Below the pieces are notes generated by a model that saw nothing but the letters and a program-made list of their open reading frames with translations, was not told the DNA's origin and did no database searches. This document shows positions 1-11,027 of a DNA stretch of 64,000 nt, in pieces. The position numbers were made by a program, and so were the translations under genes. Numbering within the stretch: the first letter of the stretch is position 1; every line of letters starts with the position of its first letter. The stretch is from Epiperipatus broadwayi (taxonomy: Eukaryota > Onychophora > Udeonychophora > Euonychophora > Peripatidae). The stretch lies in NCBI GenBank assembly GCA_028023455.1, contig JAQFVV010006271.1:4312173-4376172 (forward strand). Reading direction: 5' to 3'.

Positions 1-289
1 GAATGCATTTATATTTTCTTATGTTGCTTATTTCATAGACAAACATTGCCAATAGTAATATTTCCAATTCTGTGTAAACTAGTGTGTAATAGTGATCAAT
101 TTAATTTTAAAAGTAATTTCATTTTCTGAATTAAATATTCTTTCACATTCCGAGTTTTGTAAATGATAAATCCCTTTAGTATTCTATTTTAAGTTGGTAT
201 AAAATTACAATCGAAGTTCAATATTAAATATATATATAATAGTTTCAAAGTGTTATAGTAATGTCATGTCTGATCTGAGAAATAACTCC
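1..289. other. AT-rich DNA, no gene seen
   Basis: No open frame, RNA gene or recognisable repeat was found on either strand. There is only AT-rich sequence with a short TA run near 226-239. Confidence 0.6.
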
Positions 290-860
290 CTGTGTAATCT
301 GATACTGTCGATACCGCCTGTCAACTCGAGGGGTTAGAGTTTCAGAGTAAATTTAATTAGTTATCGTTTTCACCGTCAGTTTAAGTCCGCTATGTTTTAT
401 TGGGGTAAGGATCTCAGCCTGTGGCGTAGAAACGGACAAATAGTTTCCAGGTTTTATATAATTTCTTTTAAAAAATCCGCTTCAAGTATTCGTCCTTCGT
501 CTGTGGCAATGCCGTCCCTTCGCTGAAGTTAGCGTCTCGCCATTCTACCATTGGGGAATGAAAGCAGTTTTTCTTTCCCGGTAATCTCTTGGATCACCGG
601 GGTTCGAAATGATCCCGGCTGGTTGTCGTGTCCCGGAACTACTTGGGGGCATTAAGCCTTGTCAAAGTACAAGCCGCCCGGTATTCCGTTAATGCACCGC
701 AATTGATTACTGTAGGGCTCTTGAATCCAGGCAACCACCAGTTCATCTATCTTCCATGTCGTATTTATATAAAACCACCAGCACATCTATCCTTTATGTC
801 GTATTTATATAAAACCACCTCCACTGTTCGTCTACGTTCCGGCTCGAGCCTATTCTAATA
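290..860. other. GC/CpG-richer island, unassigned
   Basis: This half-kilobase is visibly richer in G, C and CpG than almost everything else in the window. It contains short GC-rich hairpins, such as ccggg/cccgg arms around 596-622, and ends in a duplicated TATA-like repeat. The only plus-strand frame of note (628-858) matches no family I recognise. The composition suggests a transposable-element control region (LTR or SINE) or a fragment of a differently composed element, but nothing identifies which. Confidence 0.4.
734..813. repeat. Two tandem 40-bp units, each with a TATA-like motif
   Basis: Units at 734-773 and 774-813 share accaccag....catctatc and end in gtcgtatttatataaaa. Each carries a TTTATATAAAA string (764-774 and 804-814) that looks like a core-promoter TATA box. 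Only a few bases differ between the units. Function is inferred from the motif alone. Confidence 0.6.
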
Positions 861-1499
861 AAATAAGTTAATAAAAATCCTTAGATAAATATTTTTTTTC
901 CAATGCTCTAATACTCTGATTCTTTTAACCACCCGTCAATCCTTCAATCACACAGCTATTGGCATGAGTTTGTTCATTAAATAAAACGTTCACTAAAGAC
1001 TAGTAGCTAAATACAAGAGGATTTATGAAGTCTTACCGTACTGTATAACACTATATTTATATGCTGTATATTTCTATTATATAACACTATATTCATGTGC
1101 TTTCTATTTGTCTTATTTAACACTATATTTATATGCTTTATATTTGGCTTATTAAACAATTTATTTAATCTTAATCTTTGTGTCCTCCACCTTATTACTC
1201 TCTAAGTTTATTTAGCCACTTTCTGTCTGTATTGGCAACTTAAATATATACGTTACATGAATGACCGTTCCAATATCTGTAGTCTAACAAACCTATATAT
1301 CATTAACTGTAAGAATTTAGTCCATGTTCTAAGCTGAGCTAGAAAAGGGATAACCCTGTGCTGGTGTAAAGTCATCATCGGTTGGTCATGCCGGGGTTTG
1401 GGTTTGAATTCAGTTGGCGTTTTGGAACTAATTCTTAAACGTGGACTGGGTTTGAACTCGGGTACTGTGTATGAGTAAGCGTGGTGGATTTATACCGGT

Positions 1500-1502
<3 letters not shown>
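861..1502. other. AT-rich DNA, no gene seen
   Basis: There are low-complexity direct repeats around 1045-1150, where variants of taacactatatttatatgct recur about three times. A slightly G-rich patch at 1375-1480 contains ggtttgaa-type strings that faintly recall a tRNA-derived B box, but no tRNA fold or SINE structure could be supported. Confidence 0.45.

Positions 1503-1538
<36 letters not shown>
1503..1538. repeat. (TA)n microsatellite
   Basis: About 18 uninterrupted TA units directly precede the truncated 5' end of the LINE fragment that follows. Confidence 0.95.
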
Positions 1539-1540
<2 letters not shown>

Positions 1541-1544
1541 ATTA

Positions 1545-3060
1545 GATAATATAGAATCAATTAAAGTTAAAAATGGTGTGGGACTAAGGCAAGGATGCCA
1601 TATGTAACTTATTTTGTTTGTGTTCTATTTGAGTGAAATGGAAAGAGCAATAGAAAGATTAGGAAGAGGGATAGAGATACCGTTAATAGGTAGCAAGGGA
1701 GTATATATTTTGTCAGGTCTTTTTTTTGTGGATGATATATTTTTGTGTGCAGAAAAAAGAGAAGATATGGAAGTTATGTTGAGAACATGTGCAAAGGTGG
1801 GTAAAGAGATGGGGGTTAAATTTAGGGAAGAAAAATCAAATATAATAAGGGTTAATACTGGGTAAAGAGAAGATGTAGAATTTTTATTGGGAGATATTAA
1901 GTTAAGTGTGGTAAATAGATATAGTTATTTGGGAATTATTTTAAGTAATCAGAAAAATTATTTGGATGAATGGGAGAAAAAATTGATAAATGAAGCAAAG
2001 AAAAGAAAGGGATTGATAAAGAAATTAACAGTATTTTCATATAATAAATATGATGTCGCTAGAATTATAAGAAACGGAGTTGCAGTAGCAGGGTTAACAT
2101 ATGGGATTGTTGCATTATATGTTAGTAAAAAGATATTAGATTATTTAAAAAAATCTCAAAGGGAAGTAGGAAGACATGCATTGGATGCAGATGTATGGAC
2201 AGCAAGGGAGGCAATTCAAGGAGAAATGGGATGGTCAAGTTTTCATATGAGAGATGCAAAAAGTAAAATGAAAATGTTTGGTAGATTGCAGTTTATGGAT
2301 AATAAAAAAATAGCTAAAATAGTATTTAATTGGGTTATGAGTAAAGGGCAGATAACAAGATGGGTAAGAAAGGTAATGCAGTATGCAAAAGATTTGGATA
2401 AAGAATTTATATCAGTATATTTGTACAAAAGATGGGATGATTGTGTTAAGAGGATTATTGAGTGTTATAGTAGTAAGGAATGGGTTAAAAGAATAAATTT
2501 ATTAATAAAGACTAGAGATGGAGAAATAGTATGGAGAGTAAAAAGAGTTTAAATATATATAAAAATAAACAGAATATTAGGTGTGAGTTAATATATGATA
2601 ATAGTAAGGAAAGTAGTTTATTGTTTAAGTCTCGAACGGGATCTTTAGCTACAAAAGAATATACATGTAAATGGAAAAATATGGGTGATTTATTTTGTAA
2701 ATTATGTAAGGAAGGAATTGAAAATATTAGGCATTTATTAATTGAATGTAAATGTTTGAAAACAGAAAGGGTACATATAATGAAGTTGTGAGAAAATAAA
2801 TGTGAAAAGAGTGATTATACAGAAAGTGAATTATTGTTTTTTATGCTGGGTTTGGGAAAAGATAAGGGGGATTTAGATATAAAGGTTATAGAGTTGACAA
2901 AGATTATGCTGTGGAAATGAGATAGAGCAGATTATGGGTAAATTTAGAATGGGGAATGTAAAATAAATTGGCTAACAGGTTTATCTGGGCATAATTGCTG
3001 AGATATTCTTGACTTCGTTTATGGAGAAGCCATAATACATCACATCACATTACATCGCTG
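1545..3060 (+). mobile_element. 5'-truncated non-LTR retrotransposon (LINE) fragment
   Basis: The fragment begins just after a (TA)n tract, part-way through a reverse transcriptase. It runs to a 3' tail of short repeats (catcacatcacattacatc, near 3034-3052), which is typical of LINE 3' ends. The upstream half of the RT and any endonuclease are absent, as expected of 5' truncation during target-primed integration. The clade was not determined. The sequence differs from the two RTE copies elsewhere in the window. Confidence 0.8.
1570..2960 (+). pseudogene. LINE reverse transcriptase C-terminal half, broken
   Basis: The reading frame shows an RT motif B-like string (GVGLRQGC near 1595) and motif C as FVDDIFLCAE near 1724-1755. 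A YLGIIL string follows near 1930, then an RT thumb region. A C-terminal zinc-binding segment has CKLC....H....C spacing (FCKLC near 2697 and HLLIEC near 2733). In-frame stops lie near 1602 and at 1863, and frame changes follow around 2531-2552 and after 2791. Domain order RT, thumb, CCHC-like finger fits non-LTR elements. It cannot make an active protein. Confidence 0.8.
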
Positions 3061-5272
3061 TTGTCTCAATGAAAGATAAGGTTAATTTAAATATTATTAC
3101 GCTGACCTGTAAATCATTGGTTTAATAAAGAGAAAATGCAATATTTGTCTCAGTGTATGCGTGGAGAAAAAGAAAGTATACACACTAATATAAAATAGAC
3201 AGACTTAAAAATTTAACCACTACTACCTTTTCTTCACACTTCAATTCACTTTATTGCCACTTCAAGTCTTAATTTTATTTTAGTTTTGACATGAATTTTT
3301 GTTTTTTATTTGTTTATTTATTTTAAGTCAATGTTAAGATTTAAAGTTTTATTATTTATTGTCTTCATGATAAAGTAAAGAACCAGTAGATTATCCATGC
3401 TCCTTTTGTCTTTAAAAGCATAGATTCAACTGATTTATCAAACAATAATTTTACAAGATACCAAAGAAAATTCAAATATTTTTTCAAAGAAACAAAAGGA
3501 AAAAAATCACATAAGAAAAATTATATTGTTTCATTGCTATATAACATTAGACAATTTGCTAAAAGACTATCTTCAGCACTAGGCATTAATACTAATTATT
3601 TGTTATGAAAATAATTAATCCTATGTATGTCAAGCACATATATAGAATAATGAATTTCTAAAAAAAATATTAAGCTTATGAAAGAAAAAAAACATTGATA
3701 ATTATTTAAAATTATCTTATAAAATTGTTATAAATTACAAATTTATTAAAAATATAATTTTAATTATTGTAATATAAATACTATATCCAGATTGTTTTAT
3801 ATTAAAAAAAATAATATAGTTATTCATCTCAAGTTTACATTTTTATTTAATAACTTGAATATTTTATTTTTATATTGATGATTGCTTTAATTATATTGTT
3901 ATTATATTTAAAAGGAATAAATATAATTTAAGTTTACCACAGTTACTTCTAATAATAAAACACAATAAAGAGAAAATTTAGATACAAATATATCATTATT
4001 GTTTATTGCTCCTCGGATTTTTATTACCATTTTAAAAAATGCATTTTGAATGAGACTTTTTGCCATGAGCTTTTGTTATTTTATATATGTGAAATTATTG
4101 TGAACATTGTCATCAAAATATTTCTGTATAGATGTCTGTCTGTCTCCTTTGATAAAAGACAATGTGTTCATATATCATGTCAAAAACTGAACAAATATAT
4201 GAAAGATGTAGTTTTTTGTAGAAAGAAAATGAACAGTTAATCTTTGTTAATCTTTAAAAATGGTATTATACATAATATGTATATGTTTTTATATATTTAA
4301 AAATTATTATACCCATAACTTATAAGTATTATATTATGATTATTATTAGTTATTACATTATAAATATGTTTGTATAAATGGTGTCCCGCAGGGAGAATTG
4401 ATAAAATATACAGTATAAGTTTTTATTTATCTGTTGGCTTTATTATTTTAGAGTTTTTTCGTATGAGTATTACAAATTAAAAATGATTATACCCAGAGAG
4501 ATAACAGCCTATTTTGCATATGATGAAATGGATTTTGTGAATGAAAGAAATATAGGTATATGTATGTATATGAGAATTTTAAAAAGTTTTTTTACATAAA
4601 ATGCTGTCACCTTTATGCAATAATAGATTTTGTCAGTATACATATCATCTCAAACTGGGTCAAAGGATTATGTACCTTTTGTATGAGCATGTGAGAACAA
4701 GTTGACCTTTTATATTATTATTATTTTCATGCCTTTTATTATCAGGTACATTTTGTAACTGTTTTAAGTGTATTTTATATTATTTCATATGTATTTAGCC
4801 ACTTAGTGAGATTTAATGTAGTTTATTCATTCATCACTACTGCATGCACAATGATCAATTACGATTTTTGCTAGTTCATAATACCCTTGTATACTATGCC
4901 TACAATTTCAATATTAGAGTATATTTTGGTGTATATCCACAGATATGTTAAGATTTACGACTTATTATTAGCCCACTATAATTTTAACTTAAAATATATT
5001 ATCAGTGTTGAACATTGTTATGTCCTAACTCCATCATATGTAATGCTAATGATGTAAGTGTTTTTATATTGCATAATATTTGTTGCTATTGTATTAATAT
5101 TTATTAAGTATCTCCACACTGTCTATTATAATACTATTTTTACTTGTCGATTTGAAATAAATGGAATAGACATCCATTGTTTACTATTAATCTTCATTTC
5201 CTTTAAATCATTATAATGTATTGTTTATTTGTTCCATTTTATAACCAACATCCACAAGGAAAATTTTTTATG
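3061..5272. other. AT-rich DNA, no gene supported
   Basis: Very AT-rich throughout. One 64-codon frame (4046-4240) has four cysteines in its second half but lacks a convincing splice site or family match. Nothing else is recognisable. Confidence 0.5.
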
Positions 5273-5273
5273 A

Positions 5274-5352
<79 letters not shown>
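5273..5352. repeat. (TA)n microsatellite with TATG/TACA interruptions
   Basis: A TA dinucleotide tract with internal gtatatatac and gtatat interruptions, so part of it is palindromic. It immediately precedes the Penelope-type endonuclease remnant. Confidence 0.9.
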
Positions 5353-5355
<3 letters not shown>

Positions 5356-5387
5356 CAAGAATGTGTTTAATGTTTTATTCTGTTTAG

Positions 5388-5654
5388 AATAATATTATTA
5401 AATTAGACAATAATTCTAAGGATGTCATACCTGTCAAGCAGAAAAGTAATGTTATATATCATTTTTTTTGTGATTGTATGCTATCATATATAGGTGAATC
5501 TAGGTGCAGTATTGAGAAAAGATTGAGGGAGCATGAATTTTTATATAAGTGTGTAAAAAGTAAAAATAATGGTGATTTAATGTCTCCTTCAGTTTTCTTT
5601 GATCATGAAAAAATTTGTAAATATAAATTGAAATTTGATTTTGAAAATGTGTAA
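5388..5654 (+). pseudogene. GIY-YIG endonuclease remnant of a Penelope-like element
   Basis: An open stretch of 88 codons ends at TAA (5652-5654). It contains VIYHFFCDC (the GIY-like strand plus cysteines), then SYIGESRCSIEKRLREHEF (the YIG half with the conserved Arg and His region). Spacing and context match the C-terminal GIY-YIG nuclease of Penelope-like retroelements. The same YIGESRC signature occurs in the minus-strand remnants near 11.9 and 16.75 kb. No reverse transcriptase is found upstream, where a (TA)n tract intervenes. It is probably a 5'-truncated element; a domesticated GIY-YIG exon is a less likely alternative. Confidence 0.7.
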
Positions 5655-5955
5655 ATTCTTAATGGAGAAAACATAATAAAAGAAAATTAAAGAGGCAAAT
5701 TTTATAAATAATAATAAAATGCATTTAATAATTAGACATGCTGCTAACATTAAAATACGAGATTTGTGGGATATGAATTGATGTCATTTGCTTCTGCTTT
5801 GTTTGTTTTTTTTTTTTCATTTAATGGCAGTTGAGGCAGGTTTAAGAAATTAACCAAAGATATTTCTGTGGACTAAAGGATTGTTTATAATAGTTTGTAA
5901 ACCATTAAATGTATTTTTTCAATTATAATTACAATTTTGTTTTAATTAACAGATG

Positions 5956-6006
<51 letters not shown>

Positions 6007-6160
6007 CAGTGATGAAGCATGACTTTTTTAGGAATGGAAGTACACTATGTAATCTTTTTTATGCGTTTATTTTACTTGTCACAACAAGTTTTATGTAATA
6101 GTTAATATGTATATATTACATTCATCTAGATTAACTCTACTATTTGTAACTCAGACTACG
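5655..6160. other. AT-rich DNA with (TA)n at 5957-6003
   Basis: No coding potential was seen. A pure TA tract of about 23 units lies at 5957-6003. Confidence 0.6.
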
Positions 6161-6725
6161 ACTAGTTAAGTATAGAAAATTAATTATCAAGATATTTTTA
6201 TTTTCCAAATACTTTTAACATTCTTAAGTTTTAATTATTAATTTAAATTTCTTATAATCAATGAATAATGTGAATAATGTGGTGTTCAAATGTATTATTT
6301 GCCTTATATAAAAAGAGTTCAACTATTTGTATAAAATGCAAGTTAACATAAATTCCAAACAAAATAATGAATTTGAACTGTGGATTGTTCTTGGTTAAAT
6401 TTGGAAAAATAGTTTAGAGAAAAATATGAAACTTTCTTATCTGTTATATAGATTTTAACTAGTTTAAGTATAGATAATACATTATCAAGATATGTTTATC
6501 TTCCAAATACTTTTAGCATTCGTAGGTTTTCACTTTAAATTACATTTTAGCATTGTTCCAACTTCTTATAATCAATGGATAATGTGATGGTCAAACTCAT
6601 TTTAGCCTTATATAAAAACTATTCAACTATTGGTAAAAAAAATTCAAAGTCAACAGAAACTCCATATAAAAATGAGTTTGAATAGTTCATTCTTTTTTAT
6701 GTTTATCAAAATAGTTTATATACAT
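6161..6725. repeat. Tandem duplication, about 297-bp unit, two copies
   Basis: The first unit starts at actagttaagtatag (6161) and the second at actagtttaagtatag (6458). In both, matching blocks follow in the same order: attatcaagata, ttccaaatactttta, cttataatcaatg, gccttatataaaaa, ttcaacta and aaaatagttta. The copies differ by many substitutions and small indels, so the duplication is old. No frame is shared between them. Confidence 0.75.
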
Positions 6726-6917
6726 TAATGTACTTATTGTTCATGTACACTATTGCATGTGCAACTTCTTAGCTTCTTGGATCGATTTTATTAGGTTGAA
6801 TCTGTAAATATTGTAGTGAATTTTTAAAATTGAATTTTAGTTAATGCTTTTGTATTTTATTTTGAATTCTTCTACACAAGCACTCATTCTATTCAATACA
6901 TGAAGCCTTCATCCCTG

Positions 6918-6918
6918 T

Positions 6919-6960
<42 letters not shown>
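6918..6960. repeat. Compound (TA)n(TG)n microsatellite
   Basis: About 9 TA units pass into about 13 TG units, about 90 bp upstream of the putative splice acceptor of the cysteine-rich exon. Confidence 0.95.
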
Positions 6961-6965
<5 letters not shown>

Positions 6966-7019
6966 TCAGGAGTAAATATAAAATATAAATTATCTTATAA
7001 GCTTTAATGATTATTATAT

Positions 7020-7047
7020 TTGTTTTTGTTTTTTTTTTCCTTTCTAG
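7020..7047 (+). promoter_or_regulatory. Predicted 3' splice acceptor
   Basis: A long pyrimidine tract, tgtttttgttttttttttcc, is followed by tttctag with AG at 7046-7047. It directly precedes the cysteine-rich open frame and is a strong match to a metazoan acceptor. Confidence 0.65.
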
Positions 7048-7184
7048 AAAAATGTACTTATACTCATGAAACTGTAAAGCTTGGAGACAAAATCGTACCA
7101 TGCAACAATGATTATGATTGTCAAAACAATCAAGTGTGCATTAAGAAAGAGTGCAAGACTAAAAAAAAAGACTGCATTGCATAA
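7048..7184 (+). CDS. Terminal exon of a small cysteine-rich (probably secreted) protein
   Basis: After the acceptor, two bases complete a split codon (phase-1 intron). The frame then runs 44 codons to TAA at 7182-7184. It has six cysteines spaced C-x15-C-x5-C-x5-C-x4-C-x6-C, including CNNDYDC and QVCIKKEC, with a Lys-rich tail. An AATAAA follows 12 bases after the stop. This spacing recalls disulfide-rich extracellular modules such as EB-like or prokineticin/colipase-like folds, or arthropod cysteine-rich peptides. Six cysteines are too few to choose between these. The upstream exons, including any signal peptide, were not found; the intron would contain the TA/TG repeat. I do not assign a function. 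It is the only plausible host coding sequence in the window. Confidence 0.55.
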
Positions 7185-7196
7185 GATCTACAATGT

Positions 7197-7202
7197 AATA
7201 AA
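7197..7202 (+). terminator. Polyadenylation signal AATAAA
   Basis: AATAAA lies 12 bp past the stop codon of the cysteine-rich exon. Such hexamers are common by chance in AT-rich DNA, so the support is mainly positional. Confidence 0.4.
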
Positions 7203-7706
7203 ATTATCAAATGTAATAAATTTTTTGTTTTCACTTATTAATGACATAGGTAATGTATCATTTATGTTTCCATTTTCTTAATTTATCAACTGGTAAATGT
7301 TTAAAATTGATTAGACTTTAATAATAGTATCTTCTATTAGATACTTTTATATACATATTCATATTTACAAATGACAAAGCTTCTGTAATTACAAAACTTT
7401 GACTCCATAAACTTCATATATTATATGTAGTAAACTATAATTAGTCCTTAAATGTAATTAGTTTTATATTTAATTATTATAACCACAGATAATATATAAA
7501 ATTCATAAACAAATTATTAAGAGTCTGTTCTCAAGGCAACTCTCACATAATTAAAAATAATTCAAATGATTATCAGAATATAAACAGTCCTTGAGAGACA
7601 GCACTTACTTGAAACAAATTGAGGCTAATAGTCTATATTCAATTGGTTAATGTTAATCATTATGTAGTAATATATATGAGTAATCAATGTCTGTATTCCA
7701 ATTATA

Positions 7707-7754
<48 letters not shown>

Positions 7755-7780
7755 TATTTATATATATATATATATATATA
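7203..7780. other. AT-rich DNA, no gene seen
   Basis: No gene was seen. A (TA)n tract at about 7709-7784, broken by tagatatt, leads into the foldback element. The string caatgtctgtatt at 7685-7697 recurs at 11435-11447 beside another TA tract. Confidence 0.6.
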
Positions 7781-8063
7781 TATAAATTCTTCAAAAAACA
7801 ATAGAATATTTAATACAGTAAACAATATTTAAAAAAACAAATATCTTCTATAATTTAATAAAGGTACATTCTACTATCTAAATAGTCATTAACTACATGA
7901 ATATAGTTGATAATTACTACTTAGATAGTGAAAGTATTTCTATATAGTTGATAAAGACTACTTAGATAGTTGAAAATATTTCTATTAAATTATAGAAGAT
8001 ATTTGTTTTTAAAATATTGTTTCCTGTATTAATTATTGTATTGTTTTTCAAAGAATCATATAT
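7781..8063. repeat. Foldback element with long terminal inverted repeats
   Basis: The left arm (about 7781-7893) is the reverse complement of the right arm (about 7944-8063). Matching landmarks are attcttcaaaaaacaat with attgtttttcaaagaat, and acaaatatcttctataattta with taaattatagaagatatttg. The centre holds two tandem units of about 42 bp starting atatagttgataa (7901 and 7942). No coding capacity. The structure is that of a MITE or foldback repeat. Its right end is joined directly to the 3' end of an RTE LINE. Confidence 0.8.
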
Positions 8064-8391
8064 CATCATCATCGTTATCAACCATTATCAATCCACTGCA
8101 GGATGAAGGTCTTTCCAAGTTTAATCCATCTTCTTCGACCTTTAGATTCTCTTCTCCACTTAACCCCTGCACACATTCTTATTTCATCCATCTACCTCAC
8201 ATGTGATTTTTTTCTGGGACTTTTACAATCTCTTGGAATTCAGTTTAAAATTTCATTTGTCCATCTATTATCATCTCTTCTAGCAATATTTCCAGCTTTA
8301 CTCCACTTCAATCTTTTAATTTTTTCAATGGGGTCAGTAACACCTGTTTGTTTTCTTACTCATACATTGCGCTTTTGATCCCTTATTGTTA

Positions 8392-9648
8392 CTACCAAAA
8401 TACATCTCTCCATACTTCTTTGAGTAGTCTGAAGTCTCTGTATTGCTCTTTTATTAAGTGGCCAAGTCTCATATCCATAAGTAAGAACTGGTAAAACACA
8501 TTTTTTAAAACGTTCCTTTTCAAACACATAGGCATATTTCCTTTTAGTATCAAGTTATTTCTACAAAACGGACTCCAACCAAGTTTAATTCTATGATTAA
8601 TTTCCTTTATTATGTTTCCATCTATATTAATAATCTGACCAAGGTATTTGTAACTGTTAACTTCTTCTAATTCATCATAATCAATATTTATTTTCATATT
8701 TTGAGCAAATCGATTAAAAATTACATTAGTCTTTTTAACATTTATCTTTAGTCCTACTTTCATCTGATAACTCCTGCAACATTTCCTGCACCTCTGAAGC
8801 ATTATTTGCAAAAACAACTACATCATTGGCAAAATCTAAATGACTTAAATAATCTCCATTTATTTTCACTCCTTTAGTTTTACATTTTAATCCACAAAAT
8901 ACTTCTTGAAACACTGCTGTAAAAAGTTTTGGAGATATGGAGTCACCATGTCTCACACCTTTCTCACTGTTGACTTTCCCAGTATCATTATGTAATCTAA
9001 CTGTTGCCATTGAATTTTTATAAATATTCTTTAAAATATGACAATATCCTGGATCTATATCTTGATGATCCAATGCTTTAATCACTAAAGAAATGTTTAT
9101 AGAATCAAATGCCTTTTCATAATATACAAATCCAAAACATAATGACAACTCATATTCATTTGTCCTTTTTATAATTTCTCTCAATACATAAATATGATCT
9201 ATTGTACTAAAACCACTTTTAAATCCAGATTGTTCTCTTGGTTGGTGGAATTCCAATGTTCTCTGTAGACGAGTTGTAATTATCTTGGTAAAAAAATTAT
9301 ATAAAACTGATAAATGTCTGATAGGTCTGTAATTTCTAATATTTTTTACCACCTTGTTTAAATATTAATATTATTACTGCATTCTTCCAATCATCCAAGT
9401 ACATGTTTATTATTTAGACATTTGGTACATAACTTTGCTAAAATGTTTTCTGTTTCTTCACCTGCTTTTTTTAATATATCAATTATAAATCCATCATTAC
9501 CTGGAGCCTTTCTTTTCTTCATACATTTAATTACATTTCTCACTTCGTCATTTAAAATTCTGGGCAATTTGAAAGATGTAATAGATATTGGAGGTACTTG
9601 TTCTTTATTAATATATAATTCTTGATAAAAATCTTCTACCAATTTCAT
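8392..9648 (-). pseudogene. RTE reverse transcriptase, disrupted
   Basis: Conserved RT blocks appear in order: RKAPGNDGF near 9510, NYRPIRHLSVLY near 9320, motif A region GFVYYEKAFDSI near 9110, motif B GVRHGDSISPKLF near 8940, motif C LDFANDVVVF near 8830, and YKYLGQII near 8640. The frame is split between 9391-9648, 8735-9352 and 8392-8817, so at least two frameshifts are present. The expected first Asp of motif A reads Tyr, and motif C reads FAND rather than FADD. Both changes would abolish polymerase activity. Plus-strand frames over this region are shadows. Confidence 0.88.
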
Positions 9649-10367
9649 GTTTTCATCTCTCTTTTTAGTAATAATTTAATATTTTTTACTTATTGCAGAT
9701 ATAAATTTCCTACCAATACCAAAATGTTCTTTTACATTCTTAAGACTTTTATTTTCTTCTACAGCTTTTCTTGATAGTTTACATTTATACTTTCTTATAT
9801 CATTTTCCACTCTTTTCCATACCATTTTACACAATTCGAGATATTCAATTTTTCTTAATGCATCATTTTGGTATATCTACATATTCCTTCTTTTCTTCCT
9901 AAATTCTCTAGTCTCAGTAAAAGTTTTATTGGTAAATTGCTGCTTTTTTCTACCTGCTATCTTTGTTGCAGTTTTTAAAAGTGTATCAGTTATGTTCATA
10001 TTAATTTTATTCGAATATGTATCATTTTCAAAATCTACTAATACTTGAAATTGATTTGTAGGTTCTAATTTAAATTCATTACAATGTTTCTGAAGATTAG
10101 GAATATCAACTGTAAATATAGTTTTTCTTAATAATTTTTGTCTCTCCAGTTTTACATTAACAGATATCTTACACTTTACTAATCAATGATCACTTTCTAT
10201 TTTCAATTTATTAAGAAAATTACAATCTTGAAATATATATTTCCTGTTAGTCAAAATATAATCCAATTCTGCTGCACCTTCATTTGGAAGCTTCCATGTC
10301 CATTACCTTTTAACTTTTTTCTCGAAAAAAAAAATTCATAATATAAAGTTTTTTCTTTTTCTGCAAA
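9649..10367 (-). pseudogene. RTE endonuclease-to-RT linker, degraded
   Basis: This stretch connects the endonuclease and RT of copy 1. Fragments align in order with copy 2 (around 47650-48390), for example the segments corresponding to INRK....TFLKTAT and KKQHFGIGREFISA. Multiple frameshifts and stops break them up. Confidence 0.7.
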
Positions 10368-11027
10368 CTACACAAGTATATGTCCACCCTCATTTCTATA
10401 ACCATAACCAAAATTACTTACAGCACTTTCATTTTTCATTTGTTTACCACTTCTAGTATTAAAGTCTCCCATAACAATTTTAAAATGTTGTTTACTCTGA
10501 TCAAAAGCCTTTTCTACATCCATATAAAAATCTTCTACTATTTCAACACTATGAGAACCTGTTGGGGCATAAACCTGAATCATCTGCATCTGGTATCTGC
10601 TATTAAGTTGTATAACTAATCTTGCCACTCTGTCTGATACACCATAAATCTCAACAATATTGTTCTTCCACTTTTTATTTATAATGAATCCTATTCCACT
10701 TGTATTTCCAATATTTGTGCCTTTATAATAGAGTCTATGTCCACTTTTTAAATCAAGTGTCTCTTCACCTTTTCTTCTAACTTCACAAAGTTCAATAATA
10801 TTCCATTTAATATAAGATAGTTCTTCTTCTAATTCTTGCAATCTTCCTTTTCTTGAAAGTGATCTGCAGTTGTAAGTACCTAAATAAAAAGTTGTCATCA
10901 AATGGCAGCCTGGGTTCACAATCAGGAGATTGTTGGTGCCATCCATCTTCAGCCACCACCCACTGCCTTCGTTTGTGACTTTACAGCCTCCTGGGAATAA
11001 GGGCCATGCTTTATTTTTGTCTGTCAT
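10368..11027 (-). pseudogene. RTE apurinic-like endonuclease, N-terminal portion
   Basis: About 219 codons are open. After a leader of about 45 residues comes LGTYNCRSLS (first conserved Asn strand), ELCEVRRKGEE (the Glu motif) and QVYAPTGSHS. These are followed by VMGDFNTRSG (the Asp/Asn catalytic strand). Together they identify the exonuclease/endonuclease/phosphatase fold that nicks target DNA for target-primed reverse transcription. An in-frame TAG at 10368-10370 ends the frame. The later SDH catalytic motif is still readable near 10190 but is followed by another stop. Confidence 0.85.

Noticed and set aside
596-622. A hairpin with a TTCGAAA loop resembling a tRNA T-arm
   Set aside because: The loop is too long (about 12 nt between 5-bp arms) and no acceptor, D or anticodon arms can be placed around it.
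628-858. A 76-codon plus-strand frame in the GC-richer island
   Set aside because: Its second half is the translated 40-bp tandem repeat. No start context or domain supports it.
4046-4240. A frame with several cysteines, possibly a second cysteine-rich exon after an AG at 4130-4131
   Set aside because: The pyrimidine tract before the AG is weak, the cysteine spacing does not match the 7.05 kb exon, and no other support exists.
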